Assembly: GCA_937859595.1 (NCBI GenBank)
Contig: CALMAH010000001.1
Span: 1-64,000, forward strand
Source of the DNA: an uncultured Acidobacteriota bacterium
GTDB lineage: Bacteria > Acidobacteriota > Blastocatellia > Pyrinomonadales > Pyrinomonadaceae
Length of the DNA: 64,000 nt
Direction of reading: 5' to 3'
Below the pieces are notes generated by a model, which saw only the letters and a program-made list of their open reading frames with translations, was not told the DNA's origin and did not search any database. Below are positions 8,180-16,638 of the stretch, in pieces (position 1 is the stretch's first letter; the number at the start of each line of letters is the position of its first letter). The translations under genes and the position numbers were made by a program.

Positions 8180-9127
8180 TTAACAAAATACGGGAGCGAT
8201 CTTTCCGACCCGTTCGCATTGTGCCGGACTTAACAGTTCAAGCATTTCGACAAATTTCGGATGGGTGATGCCGGTGCCAAGATAGGTCCAGCGATTTGCC
8301 TGGTGCTGTTTCTCGATGAATTCCTCCCTCTCGGCCTCGTTAAGGACCCGTCCGGTGGCGGTTTCGAATGCCTCCAGATCGAAGAGGGTTTGCTGGCGAA
8401 CACCGGTATCGATAAATCCGCCAATGTCGAGATAGCCATCGACCGCTTTTTCGATCTCCGCCTCGCTCATTCCTTCTGCAAGTGCTTCTACCATCATTGC
8501 GTCAAGTTTCGCGTGCTGAGCTTCCTCAAGCCAATGATGCTTAAGCAGGCTCTTGAATTGCGGATCCAGCAGCTCGTCGTTCTTGATGCTGTCGATATAG
8601 TGACGCTGTGTCATCCATTCGATATGCAATATCGCAAGAGCGACCGAAAGCGGCTCGTGGCCGAGTACCGCCTTGGCAACCTCAGAGGGCGGGCCGATCA
8701 CGTTGCACGCCGTTCCGAAATTAGATTGAAACTCTTCGCTGAACCGCTTGAAGAGCTGAATGTGCTTCGCCTCTTCGCTCGCGAACTGGAGGAATGCCCT
8801 CACGCGATAGTCGTCCTGGTCCAGTGACGGCCTGACATGATCGAGCACGAACGGCAGGATGAATTCCTCAACGAGTCCGAAGATGGCCAAATAGGCGTGG
8901 CCTCGGATCTGGTTCAATACCCGCTTCTCATCGTCGTTCAGGAACGAGAGTTCTTCGACCCTTGCGAGCGATTCCGGCATGAATCGTTTCGAGAAATCGA
9001 GCTTCTTGTCACCGCCGATAATGTCCTCGATCGACCAATTTACCCTACGCGAAGTAACAATGGTGTCGCGATAGCTATATTGCTGTGTCGGCGCGTTGTG
9101 CGGCTTTTTTACGATTGCGTCTAACAT
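8180..9127 (-). CDS. AurF-like diiron oxygenase candidate
   Basis: A 315-residue helical protein with two copies of the diiron signature: Glu88-x29-EEAKH (118-122) and Glu170-x30-EEAQH (201-205). This matches the E-x28-37-[DE]ExxH pattern of AurF-type N-oxygenases and related ferritin-like monooxygenases. AurF oxidises an arylamine to a nitro group; the substrate here cannot be told, and no biosynthetic cluster is adjacent. The start at 9127 is preferred because ATAGGAGAAAA precedes it by a normal distance; upstream in-frame ATGs lack this. It lies between OsmC and a small secreted protein and may be part of an oxidative-stress response. Confidence 0.75.
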   Translation of the reverse strand: MLDAIVKKPHNAPTQQYSYRDTIVTSRRVNWSIEDIIGGDKKLDFSKRFMPESLARVEELSFLNDDEKRVLNQIRGHAYLAIFGLVEEFILPFVLDHVRPSLDQDDYRVRAFLQFASEEAKHIQLFKRFSEEFQSNFGTACNVIGPPSEVAKAVLGHEPLSVALAILHIEWMTQRHYIDSIKNDELLDPQFKSLLKHHWLEEAQHAKLDAMMVEALAEGMSEAEIEKAVDGYLDIGGFIDTGVRQQTLFDLEAFETATGRVLNEAEREEFIEKQHQANRWTYLGTGITHPKFVEMLELLSPAQCERVGKIAPVFC

Positions 9128-9256
9128 AAATTTTCTCCTATATTTGTTCATTTCCGGGCCGTTAAAACGCACGGCCCCTTGGTTTTTTGCTATTGATCCC
9201 ACCCATTACTGCTCGCCCTTAGAATGATCAGGTACTCCGTTGGGTACCTTTCGCGA

Positions 9257-9529
9257 TCACTGCTTTACCAATTTCCCGTTCTTTATCAAGACCCTGTCGG
9301 AACCGCTGATCCGCATCTTTCCGACACCGACCACCTCGACCTCACAACTACTGCAAATGTTAAGGATGGTCGAATTTCCGTCGATCCATGTATTGCGGGT
9401 TGTACCGCCGTCATGAACTTTTACCTCATATCGCTTCCCGTCCTCATTCCTGAGGTCGGCGCCAAAGACGGCCTGAAACGCCAATAACACCAATGCAACC
9501 ATTAGTAACGTATTAATGCTCTTTCTCAT
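9257..9529 (-). CDS. Small secreted protein of unknown function
   Basis: A 90-residue protein with a clear signal peptide (MRKSINTLLMVALVLLAFQA, cleavage probably after VFG-A). The mature part is about 67 residues, beta-rich, with a CSSC motif in ILNICSSCEVEVVGVG that could form a vicinal disulfide or bind metal. ATAGGAGAAAA lies just before the ATG at 9529. Same orientation and same leader type as the diiron and OsmC genes downstream. I do not recognise a family. Confidence 0.75.
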   Translation of the reverse strand: MRKSINTLLMVALVLLAFQAVFGADLRNEDGKRYEVKVHDGGTTRNTWIDGNSTILNICSSCEVEVVGVGKMRISGSDRVLIKNGKLVKQ

Positions 9530-9619
9530 TGCTTTTCTCCTATGAATGAATTTATTGCCGATCATTGTTCGCCAACCGCGGACCCGGAAACCGCCCGAAC
9601 CGGGAGTTGACGCCGTACA

Positions 9620-10123
9620 CTATTCGAGTTCAAGTCCGAGCGAACCCACTCCGTTCGAGCTGCCTTCGAGAGGCAGATTGAGGGTTCCCACACCTTCGTC
9701 GCCAACTGCATTCTTGAACGCCGGATACAACAAGCCGACCGCGTGGATATAGTTGGCTCCCAAACGTTTATTGAGAAGCCACGTTTCCATTGCCTCCGTA
9801 TTGAGCGCGATTATGGTCCACATAGCTCTCTTACCGCGTGTCAGCTGGCCTTTTGCGGGATCGATCCTTCCATCGACCGAAGCTGACGGATTTGACCGCC
9901 GCAAAGACCGCTGGAATTTCCGTATCAGCGACATCGTCTGGGCATCCATAGTCCCGGTCGGTTGCGGAAACTGTGAATTCTCCCAACCTCGCGTACCTTC
10001 GAGTGCGTATTTCAGCATCGCCTGAACCGCAATAACATCGTCCTTGTGATTTGTGCCGTTTCGGCCCACGGAGGCAGTCAGGTTGATCTGGTTAGTGCCC
10101 CCGATATTGTCAATTTTTGCCAT
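9620..10123 (-). CDS. Peptidoglycan-binding-like domain protein
   Basis: A 167-residue protein without signal peptide. Residues about 18-92 (SVGRNGTNHKDDVIAVQAML ... MDAQTMSLIRKFQRSL ... SVDGRIDPAKG) have the layout of the PG_binding_1 fold: paired helices with a QxxL element and a VDGRIDP turn. The C-terminus is Gly/Leu-rich and unassigned. Such cytosolic proteins occur in phage-like or type VI-like contexts, but none is seen here. It could be exported by a non-Sec route; this is a guess. The ATG follows TGGAGCGATCAT. Confidence 0.6.
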   Translation of the reverse strand: MAKIDNIGGTNQINLTASVGRNGTNHKDDVIAVQAMLKYALEGTRGWENSQFPQPTGTMDAQTMSLIRKFQRSLRRSNPSASVDGRIDPAKGQLTRGKRAMWTIIALNTEAMETWLLNKRLGANYIHAVGLLYPAFKNAVGDEGVGTLNLPLEGSSNGVGSLGLELE

Positions 10124-10306
10124 ATGATCGCTCCATTAATAATTACTTGGCGGAGCTGCTCTTTCGATCGTCCGCCGCATTGGAAGACGCTAAATTTCCC
10201 CGGATGGGGACACGCCGCTCGTAACCCTCTTACCGAATTGAGAAATCTGTGTGCTAACATTGTCGGCTGAATGAACTATATTTCCGGTTTCTGACCCTAT
10301 AGCTGC

Positions 10307-10882
10307 ATGTCCGACGAAAGGAAAGACATAACCGAATTGCTCTTGGACTGGCGAAAGGGCGATTCTCTGGCGCTGGAGCAGCTGATCCCCCTTGTTCACG
10401 GGGAACTGCGCCGGATGGCTCGTAACTATATGCGGCGTCAGAGCCCGGGCCATACGCTGCAGACAACAGCGCTTCTCAACGAGGCGTTTCTCAGGCTCGT
10501 TGATTCAAACCGTGTAAATTGGCAGGACCGAAACCACTTCTATGCCGTGTCGGCACAGTTGATGCGGCGTGTCCTGGTAGATTCCGCCCGCCGCCGAAAC
10601 AGCCTGAAGCGCGGCGGCGACCAGGTAATGGTAACTCTGGACGACCACGCGGACGTTGCAGTAGAACGTCAGGATGACCTGTTGGCTCTCGACGAGGCAA
10701 TGAACCGCCTCGCCGAACTAAACCGGAGGCAGTCGCAGATCGTAGAAATGCGGTATTTTGGCGGCCTTAACGAAGAAGAGATCGCTGAGATCCTCGGCGT
10801 TTCGTCCAGGACGGTGAGACGCGACTGGAATCTCGCCCGAGCCTGGCTCTTTAGAGAACTAAGAAGCAAAGACCTGCAATGA
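10307..10882 (+). CDS. ECF-type RNA polymerase sigma factor (sig70_X6 type)
   Basis: A 191-residue sigma factor. Region 2 covers LLLDWRKGDSLALEQLIPLVHGELRRMARNYMR and LLNEAFLRLV, and region 4 covers RRQSQIVEMRYFGGLNEEEIAEILGVSSRTVRRDW, a helix-turn-helix for -35 recognition. This subfamily is abundant in Acidobacteria and Planctomycetes and is often next to a Ser/Thr kinase rather than an anti-sigma gene. Its last four bases overlap the start of the kinase gene (ATGA), so translation is coupled and the stoichiometry probably fixed. Kinase control of the sigma factor is an inference from this arrangement. Confidence 0.95.
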   Translation: MSDERKDITELLLDWRKGDSLALEQLIPLVHGELRRMARNYMRRQSPGHTLQTTALLNEAFLRLVDSNRVNWQDRNHFYAVSAQLMRRVLVDSARRRNSLKRGGDQVMVTLDDHADVAVERQDDLLALDEAMNRLAELNRRQSQIVEMRYFGGLNEEEIAEILGVSSRTVRRDWNLARAWLFRELRSKDLQ

Positions 10883-13785
10883 CTCCGGATCGCTGGGAAA
10901 AAGTGAGTGAGATCTTTCACGCCGCGACGGAGATAGATCCCCGCCAATTGGAGCAATTCCTCGATCGCGAATGCGGAAACGACGATGAACTTCGGGCCGA
11001 GGTCCTCTCGCTGCTAGCAGCAAACGACGAGGCAGACGATTTTATTGACCGTCCGCTTGTTTCTAAGATCGCGAATATCCCGAATTCTGTCCCACGAGCC
11101 GCATTGGCCGGCACCACTCTTGGCCACTATCAGATAGAAAGTTGCATTGGTTCCGGCGGGATGGGCGACGTTTACCTCGCAACGGACACCCGACTCGGCA
11201 GAAAAGTGGCCATAAAGGCTCTTCCACCGGAGATCGCCGACGATCCCGACTTCCTGAAGCGCTTTCGCAACGAGGCTCACGCCGCAGCCAACATCAATCA
11301 TCCAAATGTCGCCACGATCTATTCCGTCGAAGAGAACGGCGATAAACCTTTCATCACGATGGAGTTCATAGACGGGCAAACGCTTGACAAAACGATACCG
11401 CCGAACGGGCTCTCGCTGGATACCTTTTGTGAATGGTTTGCGCAAGTGGCAGATGCCCTCGCTTATGCACACGACCGCGGTGTGATCCATCGCGACGTTA
11501 AGCCAGGGAACATAATGATCGTTGACGGCAAGATCCCTAAAGTATTGGATTTCGGACTTGCCCGAATTGGCCAAATGGGACCGGAAACGACCGATCCGGA
11601 CATTCACATTACCCGGCCGGGCCAGATAATCGGCACTCCTGCATATATGTCTCCTGAACAGGCCGAGGGTGAAGAAGTAGATCATCGCACCGACATCTTT
11701 AGTCTGGGAGTTGTGATGTATGAGGCTCTTACCGGGCAACGCCCATTTACCGGAACCAGCAATGCGCAAATATTGAGCGATCTTCTGAGATCCGAACCGC
11801 CGCCGATCGGAACGCTCAAGTCAGATGTCCCCGAACCTTTCAAAGCCGTAATTGACCGATGCTTAAGGAAGCGAAAGAGCGATCGGTTCGGATCAATGAG
11901 GGAAGTTGCCGAAGCTCTCGGAGCACTTCGCTCGGTTGCCCGTTCGGGAAGGTCATTCGAAAGCATTCAACGGAGGCTCTTCCGCGAGGCACGGTCTCCT
12001 TCGGTAAGATGGGTCCCGTTTGCCTTTTTTGGCGTTCTTGTCGTTTCGCTGATCGGGTGGTACGTGTTCTCGGAAACCAAAACTCCAACGATAAACTTTG
12101 CAGACCTAACGTTTAGAAAGCTCTCACAATCTAACAACGTCGCCTATGCGGCCATATCGCCCGACGGACGATCCGTTGTTTATGTAACCTATGAGGAGAA
12201 CGGTGACCGGGCACTGTGGCTGCGTAGGGTAAGCGATGCGAGCGCGATACAGATGGTACCGCCACAACAACTGGAGTACTGGGATTGTCCCACTTTCAGC
12301 AACGACGGTGAATATGTTTACTTCGTTACCGCTCCGCGTTCCGCTACCCACGGAACCATGTATAGGGTACCCGCATTGGGAGGCCAGGCGAGGAAGTTGA
12401 TCGAACGGGTAAACCATCTTGGCAATTTCTCACCGGATGGAACAAGGGTTCTATTCGTAAGGTATGGCCAGCCTGACCCCAATCGCTCCATTAACATTTC
12501 AAATGCAACATTGATCTCCGCAAATGCGGCGGACGGCAGCGACGAAAAGGAGCACATTATCGCCGGAGAAGAGACGGTGATCCGAGAACCTCGCTACTCT
12601 GCCGATGGCCGGACGATCTTTTTTGTTAAGCGCGAACTTGAGGATGGTGTCGAGTTTTGGTCGATCGTGATGTTCGATCCACAGACTGCCTCGGAAAGGC
12701 CCTTACTTAGGCAACGGGAGCGCATCGGCGAGATCGCGGTACTGCAAACGATGAACGGCCTCTTGATGAACGCCGTGGATCCGGCGTCAAATCGGCGGCA
12801 GCTGTTTCATGTTGCCATCCCCAGCGGCACGGTCACTCGTATTACGAATGACGTCAATTCGTATCTTGGGATAAGTGTTGACCGGGAGGCGCGCAACATC
12901 GTTTCGGCGCAACGCGCTGAGGAGGCTCGCGTCTTCGTCGGGGATGCGGACGACCCGCCATCAATGAGAGCATTTTCGCGAGAACCGCTAGGCCACCGAA
13001 CGGTGGACTGGACTCCCGACGGCAGGATCGTATATGACGTTTACGAGAACAACCGTCTTTCGATAAGGATCTCAGACCCGGACGGAAAGAACGCTCTTCA
13101 ACTGACTCCGTCCGACTCTGACAATTTCGAGCCAAGGGTCTCGGGCGATGGACGCTTTATTGTCTTCACATCGCAACGGGCCGGCCTGAACCAGATCTGG
13201 CGAATGGACATTGACGGCGGAAACCCAATGTTATTGGCGGACGTGCAGGGCATAACGCAGCAGCCACGCTTTGCGGCAGACGGAACGACGGTGGTTTTTC
13301 GATGGTTTGCCGAGGGTTACGCTCCGATGGGGCAGGTATCGATAGATGGCGGCCAGGTAACCGGTCTCGACTATCTTCCGCACTCTCGCACCTATTATTG
13401 GGCGATGTCGCCGGATGGGAAGATGGTGGCCTACACAATAGGTGAAGACGCCTCCGACCAGGTGAAAGTTATGGTCAGGCCCGTTGACTCCGAATCACCT
13501 TTAGCCATACTTGATATTTGGCCTACGCGCATATTTAAGTGGTTCGCTGACGGAAGAGGTCTTTATTATCAGGAACGCTTTAAGGGAGAAAATTTGGCGG
13601 CAAAGGTCTTTCAGATCGAGCTGAGAACGCGCCGGCCCGAATTCCTTCTCTCCACTGAACCTGATGAGATATATGATCTTTCTTTCTCACGGGACAGCCA
13701 AAGTTTTGCCGCGGTGCGTATCAGGGTTATGACCGACGCCGTAATGTTGATGAATGCCTCGGAAAACTCAAATCCGGTAAGGTGA
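10879..13785 (+). CDS. Ser/Thr protein kinase with C-terminal TolB-like propeller
   Basis: A 968-residue membrane-anchored kinase. A short helical N-terminal segment (1-75) is followed by a Pkn-type kinase domain: P-loop IGSGGMGDVY (90-99), Lys113, HRD at 204-206 with HRDVKPGN, DFG at 224-226 and GTPAYMSPEQ. A single membrane helix spans about 378-397. The rest, outside the membrane, is made of PD40/WD40-like blades (ISPDGRSVVYVT, FSPDGTRVLFV, VSGDGRFIVFTSQRAG, MSPDGKMVAYTIG). All catalytic residues are present, so it should be active. It overlaps the sigma gene by 4 bp. The propeller may sense a ligand, but its target is unknown. Confidence 0.95.
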   Translation: MTPDRWEKVSEIFHAATEIDPRQLEQFLDRECGNDDELRAEVLSLLAANDEADDFIDRPLVSKIANIPNSVPRAALAGTTLGHYQIESCIGSGGMGDVYLATDTRLGRKVAIKALPPEIADDPDFLKRFRNEAHAAANINHPNVATIYSVEENGDKPFITMEFIDGQTLDKTIPPNGLSLDTFCEWFAQVADALAYAHDRGVIHRDVKPGNIMIVDGKIPKVLDFGLARIGQMGPETTDPDIHITRPGQIIGTPAYMSPEQAEGEEVDHRTDIFSLGVVMYEALTGQRPFTGTSNAQILSDLLRSEPPPIGTLKSDVPEPFKAVIDRCLRKRKSDRFGSMREVAEALGALRSVARSGRSFESIQRRLFREARSPSVRWVPFAFFGVLVVSLIGWYVFSETKTPTINFADLTFRKLSQSNNVAYAAISPDGRSVVYVTYEENGDRALWLRRVSDASAIQMVPPQQLEYWDCPTFSNDGEYVYFVTAPRSATHGTMYRVPALGGQARKLIERVNHLGNFSPDGTRVLFVRYGQPDPNRSINISNATLISANAADGSDEKEHIIAGEETVIREPRYSADGRTIFFVKRELEDGVEFWSIVMFDPQTASERPLLRQRERIGEIAVLQTMNGLLMNAVDPASNRRQLFHVAIPSGTVTRITNDVNSYLGISVDREARNIVSAQRAEEARVFVGDADDPPSMRAFSREPLGHRTVDWTPDGRIVYDVYENNRLSIRISDPDGKNALQLTPSDSDNFEPRVSGDGRFIVFTSQRAGLNQIWRMDIDGGNPMLLADVQGITQQPRFAADGTTVVFRWFAEGYAPMGQVSIDGGQVTGLDYLPHSRTYYWAMSPDGKMVAYTIGEDASDQVKVMVRPVDSESPLAILDIWPTRIFKWFADGRGLYYQERFKGENLAAKVFQIELRTRRPEFLLSTEPDEIYDLSFSRDSQSFAAVRIRVMTDAVMLMNASENSNPVR

Positions 13786-13823
13786 GCGAAATTCGTTTTC
13801 CGCATTGGATGGCCACGAAAGCG

Positions 13824-13853
13824 AAAACCACCTGTTGGGCAACAGGTGGTTTC
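13824..13853. terminator. Bidirectional terminator between kinase and tRNA genes
   Basis: A near-perfect stem AAACCACCTGTT / AACAGGTGGTTT with a GGGC loop (about 13825-13852), placed 40 bp after the kinase stop and 9 bp after the 3' end of the tRNA pair read from the other strand. T-rich DNA follows on the minus side (TTTTCG). Confidence 0.75.
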
Positions 13854-13861
13854 AAATTGAG

Positions 13862-13938
13862 TGGCGGAGCCGACGGGGCTCGAACCCGCGACCTCCAACG
13901 TGACAGGCTGGCGTTCTAACCAACTGAACTACGGCTCC
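13862..13938 (-). tRNA. tRNA-Asp (GUC)
   Basis: On the minus strand a 77-nt cloverleaf with acceptor stem GGAGCCG/CGGCUCC, discriminator G and an encoded CCA tail (13862-13864). The anticodon loop reads CUGUCAC, giving anticodon GUC. The T arm contains GGTTCGAGCCC. Confidence 0.95.
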
Positions 13939-13971
13939 GCAAACTTTGCACCCTAGTGAGGGTCATCGAAT

Positions 13972-14047
13972 TGGTGGGCACGAAGGGACTCGAACCCCTA
14001 ACTTCCTCCTTGTAAGAGAGGCTGTCTACCAATTGACATACATGCCC
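13972..14047 (-). tRNA. tRNA-Val (UAC)
   Basis: On the minus strand a 76-nt cloverleaf: acceptor GGGCATG/CGTGCCC with one G-U pair, D stem TGTC/GACA, anticodon loop CUUACAA (anticodon UAC) and an encoded CCA tail (13972-13974). It lies 33 bp upstream of tRNA-Asp and is probably part of the same transcript. Confidence 0.93.
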
Positions 14048-14195
14048 ATTTGATGCAATTGAACAACAAAATGTCTCCAAAAACATCAAGGATATTTCAA
14101 AAACCTACTGCTCCGGACAACCTCAGAGCGAACTCAAATCCTACGAAAATCCACGTTAGGATGTCAAGTTAGAGACCGCCAAACCTGCCGGCGAT

Positions 14196-15056
14196 TCACT
14201 GTCCTAACTCGAAACCACCTGGCCCAAAGCGGACTTTTTCAGGTGAGGTCTGGAGGACCGTCTGGATCATCAAACCTGCGAGCTCCCTGTACTGAGCGTG
14301 TGTAGCTCGATCGCCGGATTCCTTTGAGTTGACATGCCCGAATAGCAAAATACCGCTAAAGGCAATAAGGGTTTCGTATATCTCGTGTTTATCCGAATTG
14401 GACATCTCGGCGAACTCCGGCATTTCTTCGAACACGGTGCTGAGGCCATCCCAGAGTTCGTCCAGGTCCTCGTCATCCGGTTCGGGTGTGTCGTGATAGA
14501 CCATACTTGCCGTTGCAATAAAAAACGTAAATGCGGCTGCGACATCGGTTCGTCGGCCTTTGGCCGAGACCTCTTCCTCAAAGGCGGTGCGGGTCACTGC
14601 AAAGATCTCCCTTAGCAACTCACGCTCCTCCCGTGTCTCGCCGATCATGTCGGCCAGGGAGTCCGCGACATTTTTCGAAGGATCGGGCCGAAACACAGTC
14701 ACCCCTCCCGATCTGCCGGGAGACGTCGCCGCAGGCCGAGCCGGAGCGGTTCCGGGCCTTGACGGAGGACGGCTAGCCACCGCCCGCCTTCTCGCGGCGG
14801 CCCGCTGGAGTGCTCCGCCCATCCCGCCTCTTACTTTTTGGGCGGCCGCTGAACTTCCTGCTGCCTCAAATGCCTTTCCAACATTGCCGGATGAAGCGGC
14901 GGCAGACGCACCGCCAGCCGACTGGCCCGGTGTTGCCAGGGCCCCGGCCACTATCACAAAAACCGAAACGCAAGAAATACGCAGCCACATAAAAGGGGGG
15001 CTATGCCGAAATTCGCCTTTACGTGTTCGCTCGCGACTGTCTCGAATGGTATACAT
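14196..15056 (-). CDS. Secreted or membrane-anchored protein of unknown function
   Basis: A 286-residue protein. After a basic start (MYTIRDSRERTRK) comes a hydrophobic signal segment near residues 23-42 (MWLRISCVSVFVIVAGALA), then an Ala/Gly/Arg/Pro-rich low-complexity linker to about residue 110, then a helical domain (DSLADMIGETREERELL ... FEEEVSAKGRRTDVAAAFTFFIATASMVYHD ... ELAGLMIQTVLQ). The C-terminal helical domain resembles the DUF6683 type, but I am not certain. The ATG at 15056 is chosen because GGAGGG precedes it by 8 bases; an ATG at 14990 would start at the hydrophobic segment but lacks a binding site. Confidence 0.7.
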   Translation of the reverse strand: MYTIRDSRERTRKGEFRHSPPFMWLRISCVSVFVIVAGALATPGQSAGGASAAASSGNVGKAFEAAGSSAAAQKVRGGMGGALQRAAARRRAVASRPPSRPGTAPARPAATSPGRSGGVTVFRPDPSKNVADSLADMIGETREERELLREIFAVTRTAFEEEVSAKGRRTDVAAAFTFFIATASMVYHDTPEPDDEDLDELWDGLSTVFEEMPEFAEMSNSDKHEIYETLIAFSGILLFGHVNSKESGDRATHAQYRELAGLMIQTVLQTSPEKVRFGPGGFELGQ

Positions 15057-15133
15057 TAATTGTCCCTCCATCAGTGCGGCACTGTTTACACCATTACAAT
15101 GCCAGCCAATATTCTACTCTATGCCGGACGGTT

Positions 15134-16024
15134 TTAGTGGTCCCTGTCAATAATGTGAGAGGCAAGGCCAACCAGGACAGCAACATCCGTGTCCAACCCC
15201 GCGAGTGCCTCGATCGCCTCCGATCGCGCGTTTTGAGCAAGCTCTTGCGATCTCTCGAGGCCAAAAAGTGATGGGTAGGTGGCCTTTGCGGTTTGAAGAT
15301 CCTTCCCCGCGGTCTTTCCGAGCCGCTCGCTTGTTTCGGTGATGTCAAGAAGGTCATCGACGATCTGAAATAGCAGTCCCAATTTTTCTCCATACCGCTC
15401 TATGGCCGCGTGCTCCCGATCTGACGCTCCTGCGATCAATGCCCCTGAAAAAGCAGAGAAACTGATCAACGCTCCCGTCTTGTTCGAATGAATTGAGCGT
15501 AGGGAGTCGGCGGAGATCGATTCCCCTTCGGATTCAAGATCGAGCTGCTGCCCGGAGACCATTGACCATGTCGCCGCACCAAGCCGGCACAGAAGTCGGA
15601 TCCTAACCACCTCGGGCAACTCCTTATGCGCGGCTATTGTCTGGAACGCAAGGGCCTGAAGGGCGTCGCCGGCCAGGATCGCTGTGGCCTCTCCAAACTT
15701 TTTGTGACATGTCTCACGGCCACGTCGAAGATCGTCATTGTCCATTGACGGCAGATCGTCATGTATAAGCGAATAGGTGTGGATCATCTCGATCGCAGCC
15801 GCTGTGTCCAGTAACTGACGATCAGCTGCCCCAAACATCCGCCCGACCGCCAATACCAAGGCCGGACGAAAGCGCTTACCGCCCGCGAACAAACTCCATC
15901 GGATCGCCCCGCGCAAACGTTCCGGACCCGGCCCGGCGGCAGGCATCAACTGCTCCAACCGGGCGTTTACCAGCTCCGCCGCTTCGGTAAGAAATGACGA
16001 TGTCTCAACCATTCGAGGTTGCAT
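15134..16024 (-). CDS. ispA: Polyprenyl (farnesyl/geranylgeranyl) diphosphate synthase
   Basis: A 296-residue trans-prenyltransferase that condenses isopentenyl and allylic diphosphates. The first Asp-rich motif is HDDLPSMDNDDLRRG and the second is QIVDDLLDITET; GGKRFRPAL near residue 50 is the usual pyrophosphate-binding segment. Small residues before the first motif suit short products (C15-C20), but chain length cannot be fixed by eye. It starts at an ATG with no clear Shine-Dalgarno. A divergent flavin reductase gene begins 75 bp away. Confidence 0.92.
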   Translation of the reverse strand: MQPRMVETSSFLTEAAELVNARLEQLMPAAGPGPERLRGAIRWSLFAGGKRFRPALVLAVGRMFGAADRQLLDTAAAIEMIHTYSLIHDDLPSMDNDDLRRGRETCHKKFGEATAILAGDALQALAFQTIAAHKELPEVVRIRLLCRLGAATWSMVSGQQLDLESEGESISADSLRSIHSNKTGALISFSAFSGALIAGASDREHAAIERYGEKLGLLFQIVDDLLDITETSERLGKTAGKDLQTAKATYPSLFGLERSQELAQNARSEAIEALAGLDTDVAVLVGLASHIIDRDH

Positions 16025-16098
16025 TATCAGGCATCACGAGGCCATTTTCAATCGGCGACCCGATTGCTTCTCCAGGGCCTATGGTTTAAATTTCTCGT

Positions 16099-16638
16099 AT
16101 GCCGGTCAGTGCCTTCGATTTCAGATCAGCCCTCTCACGCTTTCCAAGCGGCGTCACGGTGGTAACAACCAGAGATTCCTCAGGACGTCTTCATGGCCTG
16201 ACAGTTTCGGCATTCTGTTCGGTCTCGCTTGAGCCGCCGCTCGCGCTTATCTGCATCGAAAAGGCTACGGCCAGCCACTATGCGTTTGTTGAGACAGGTA
16301 TATTTGCCGTAAATGTGCTGTCGGCCGGCCAGCAGACGCTGTCGGAGCGCTTTGCATTACCGTTCGACGACAAATTTGATAACGTGGAGTTTGAGGTCAG
16401 TAAGCTCGGCGTGCCTTTGATCGCCGGCTGTATCGCTAATCTGGAATGCAGAGTGACACAGGCTTATGAAGGCGGCGACCATACCATTTTCGTTGGCCAG
16501 GTCGAAAGTTCCAGGATCGAACACGGCGAACCTTTGGTTTACTTTCGATCTGATTACAGGACCCTTTCCGGGCAAGGCGATCATCGGCCGTCGGCAGGCG
16601 TCAACATATCTAAGAGATCTTCTTCGGAAAGAGAGTAA
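16099..16638 (+). CDS. Flavin reductase family protein
   Basis: A 179-residue FMN-binding split-barrel protein of the flavin reductase/HpaC type: FRSALSRFPSGVTVVTTRD, GLTVSAFCSVSLEPPLALICI, FAVNVLSAGQQTLSERFA and the C-terminal GDHTIFVGQVE with YFRSDYRTL. Such proteins supply reduced flavin to two-component monooxygenases or act as NAD(P)H:flavin oxidoreductases. No partner oxygenase is adjacent, though the diiron enzyme near 8180 is in the window. Its 3' end overlaps the 3' end of hslO by 58 bp on the opposite strand. Confidence 0.9.
   Translation: MPVSAFDFRSALSRFPSGVTVVTTRDSSGRLHGLTVSAFCSVSLEPPLALICIEKATASHYAFVETGIFAVNVLSAGQQTLSERFALPFDDKFDNVEFEVSKLGVPLIAGCIANLECRVTQAYEGGDHTIFVGQVESSRIEHGEPLVYFRSDYRTLSGQGDHRPSAGVNISKRSSSERE

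Noticed and set aside
13786..14100. tRNA pair as an integrative-element attachment site
   Set aside because: No integrase gene and no direct repeat of a tRNA 3' end were found nearby.
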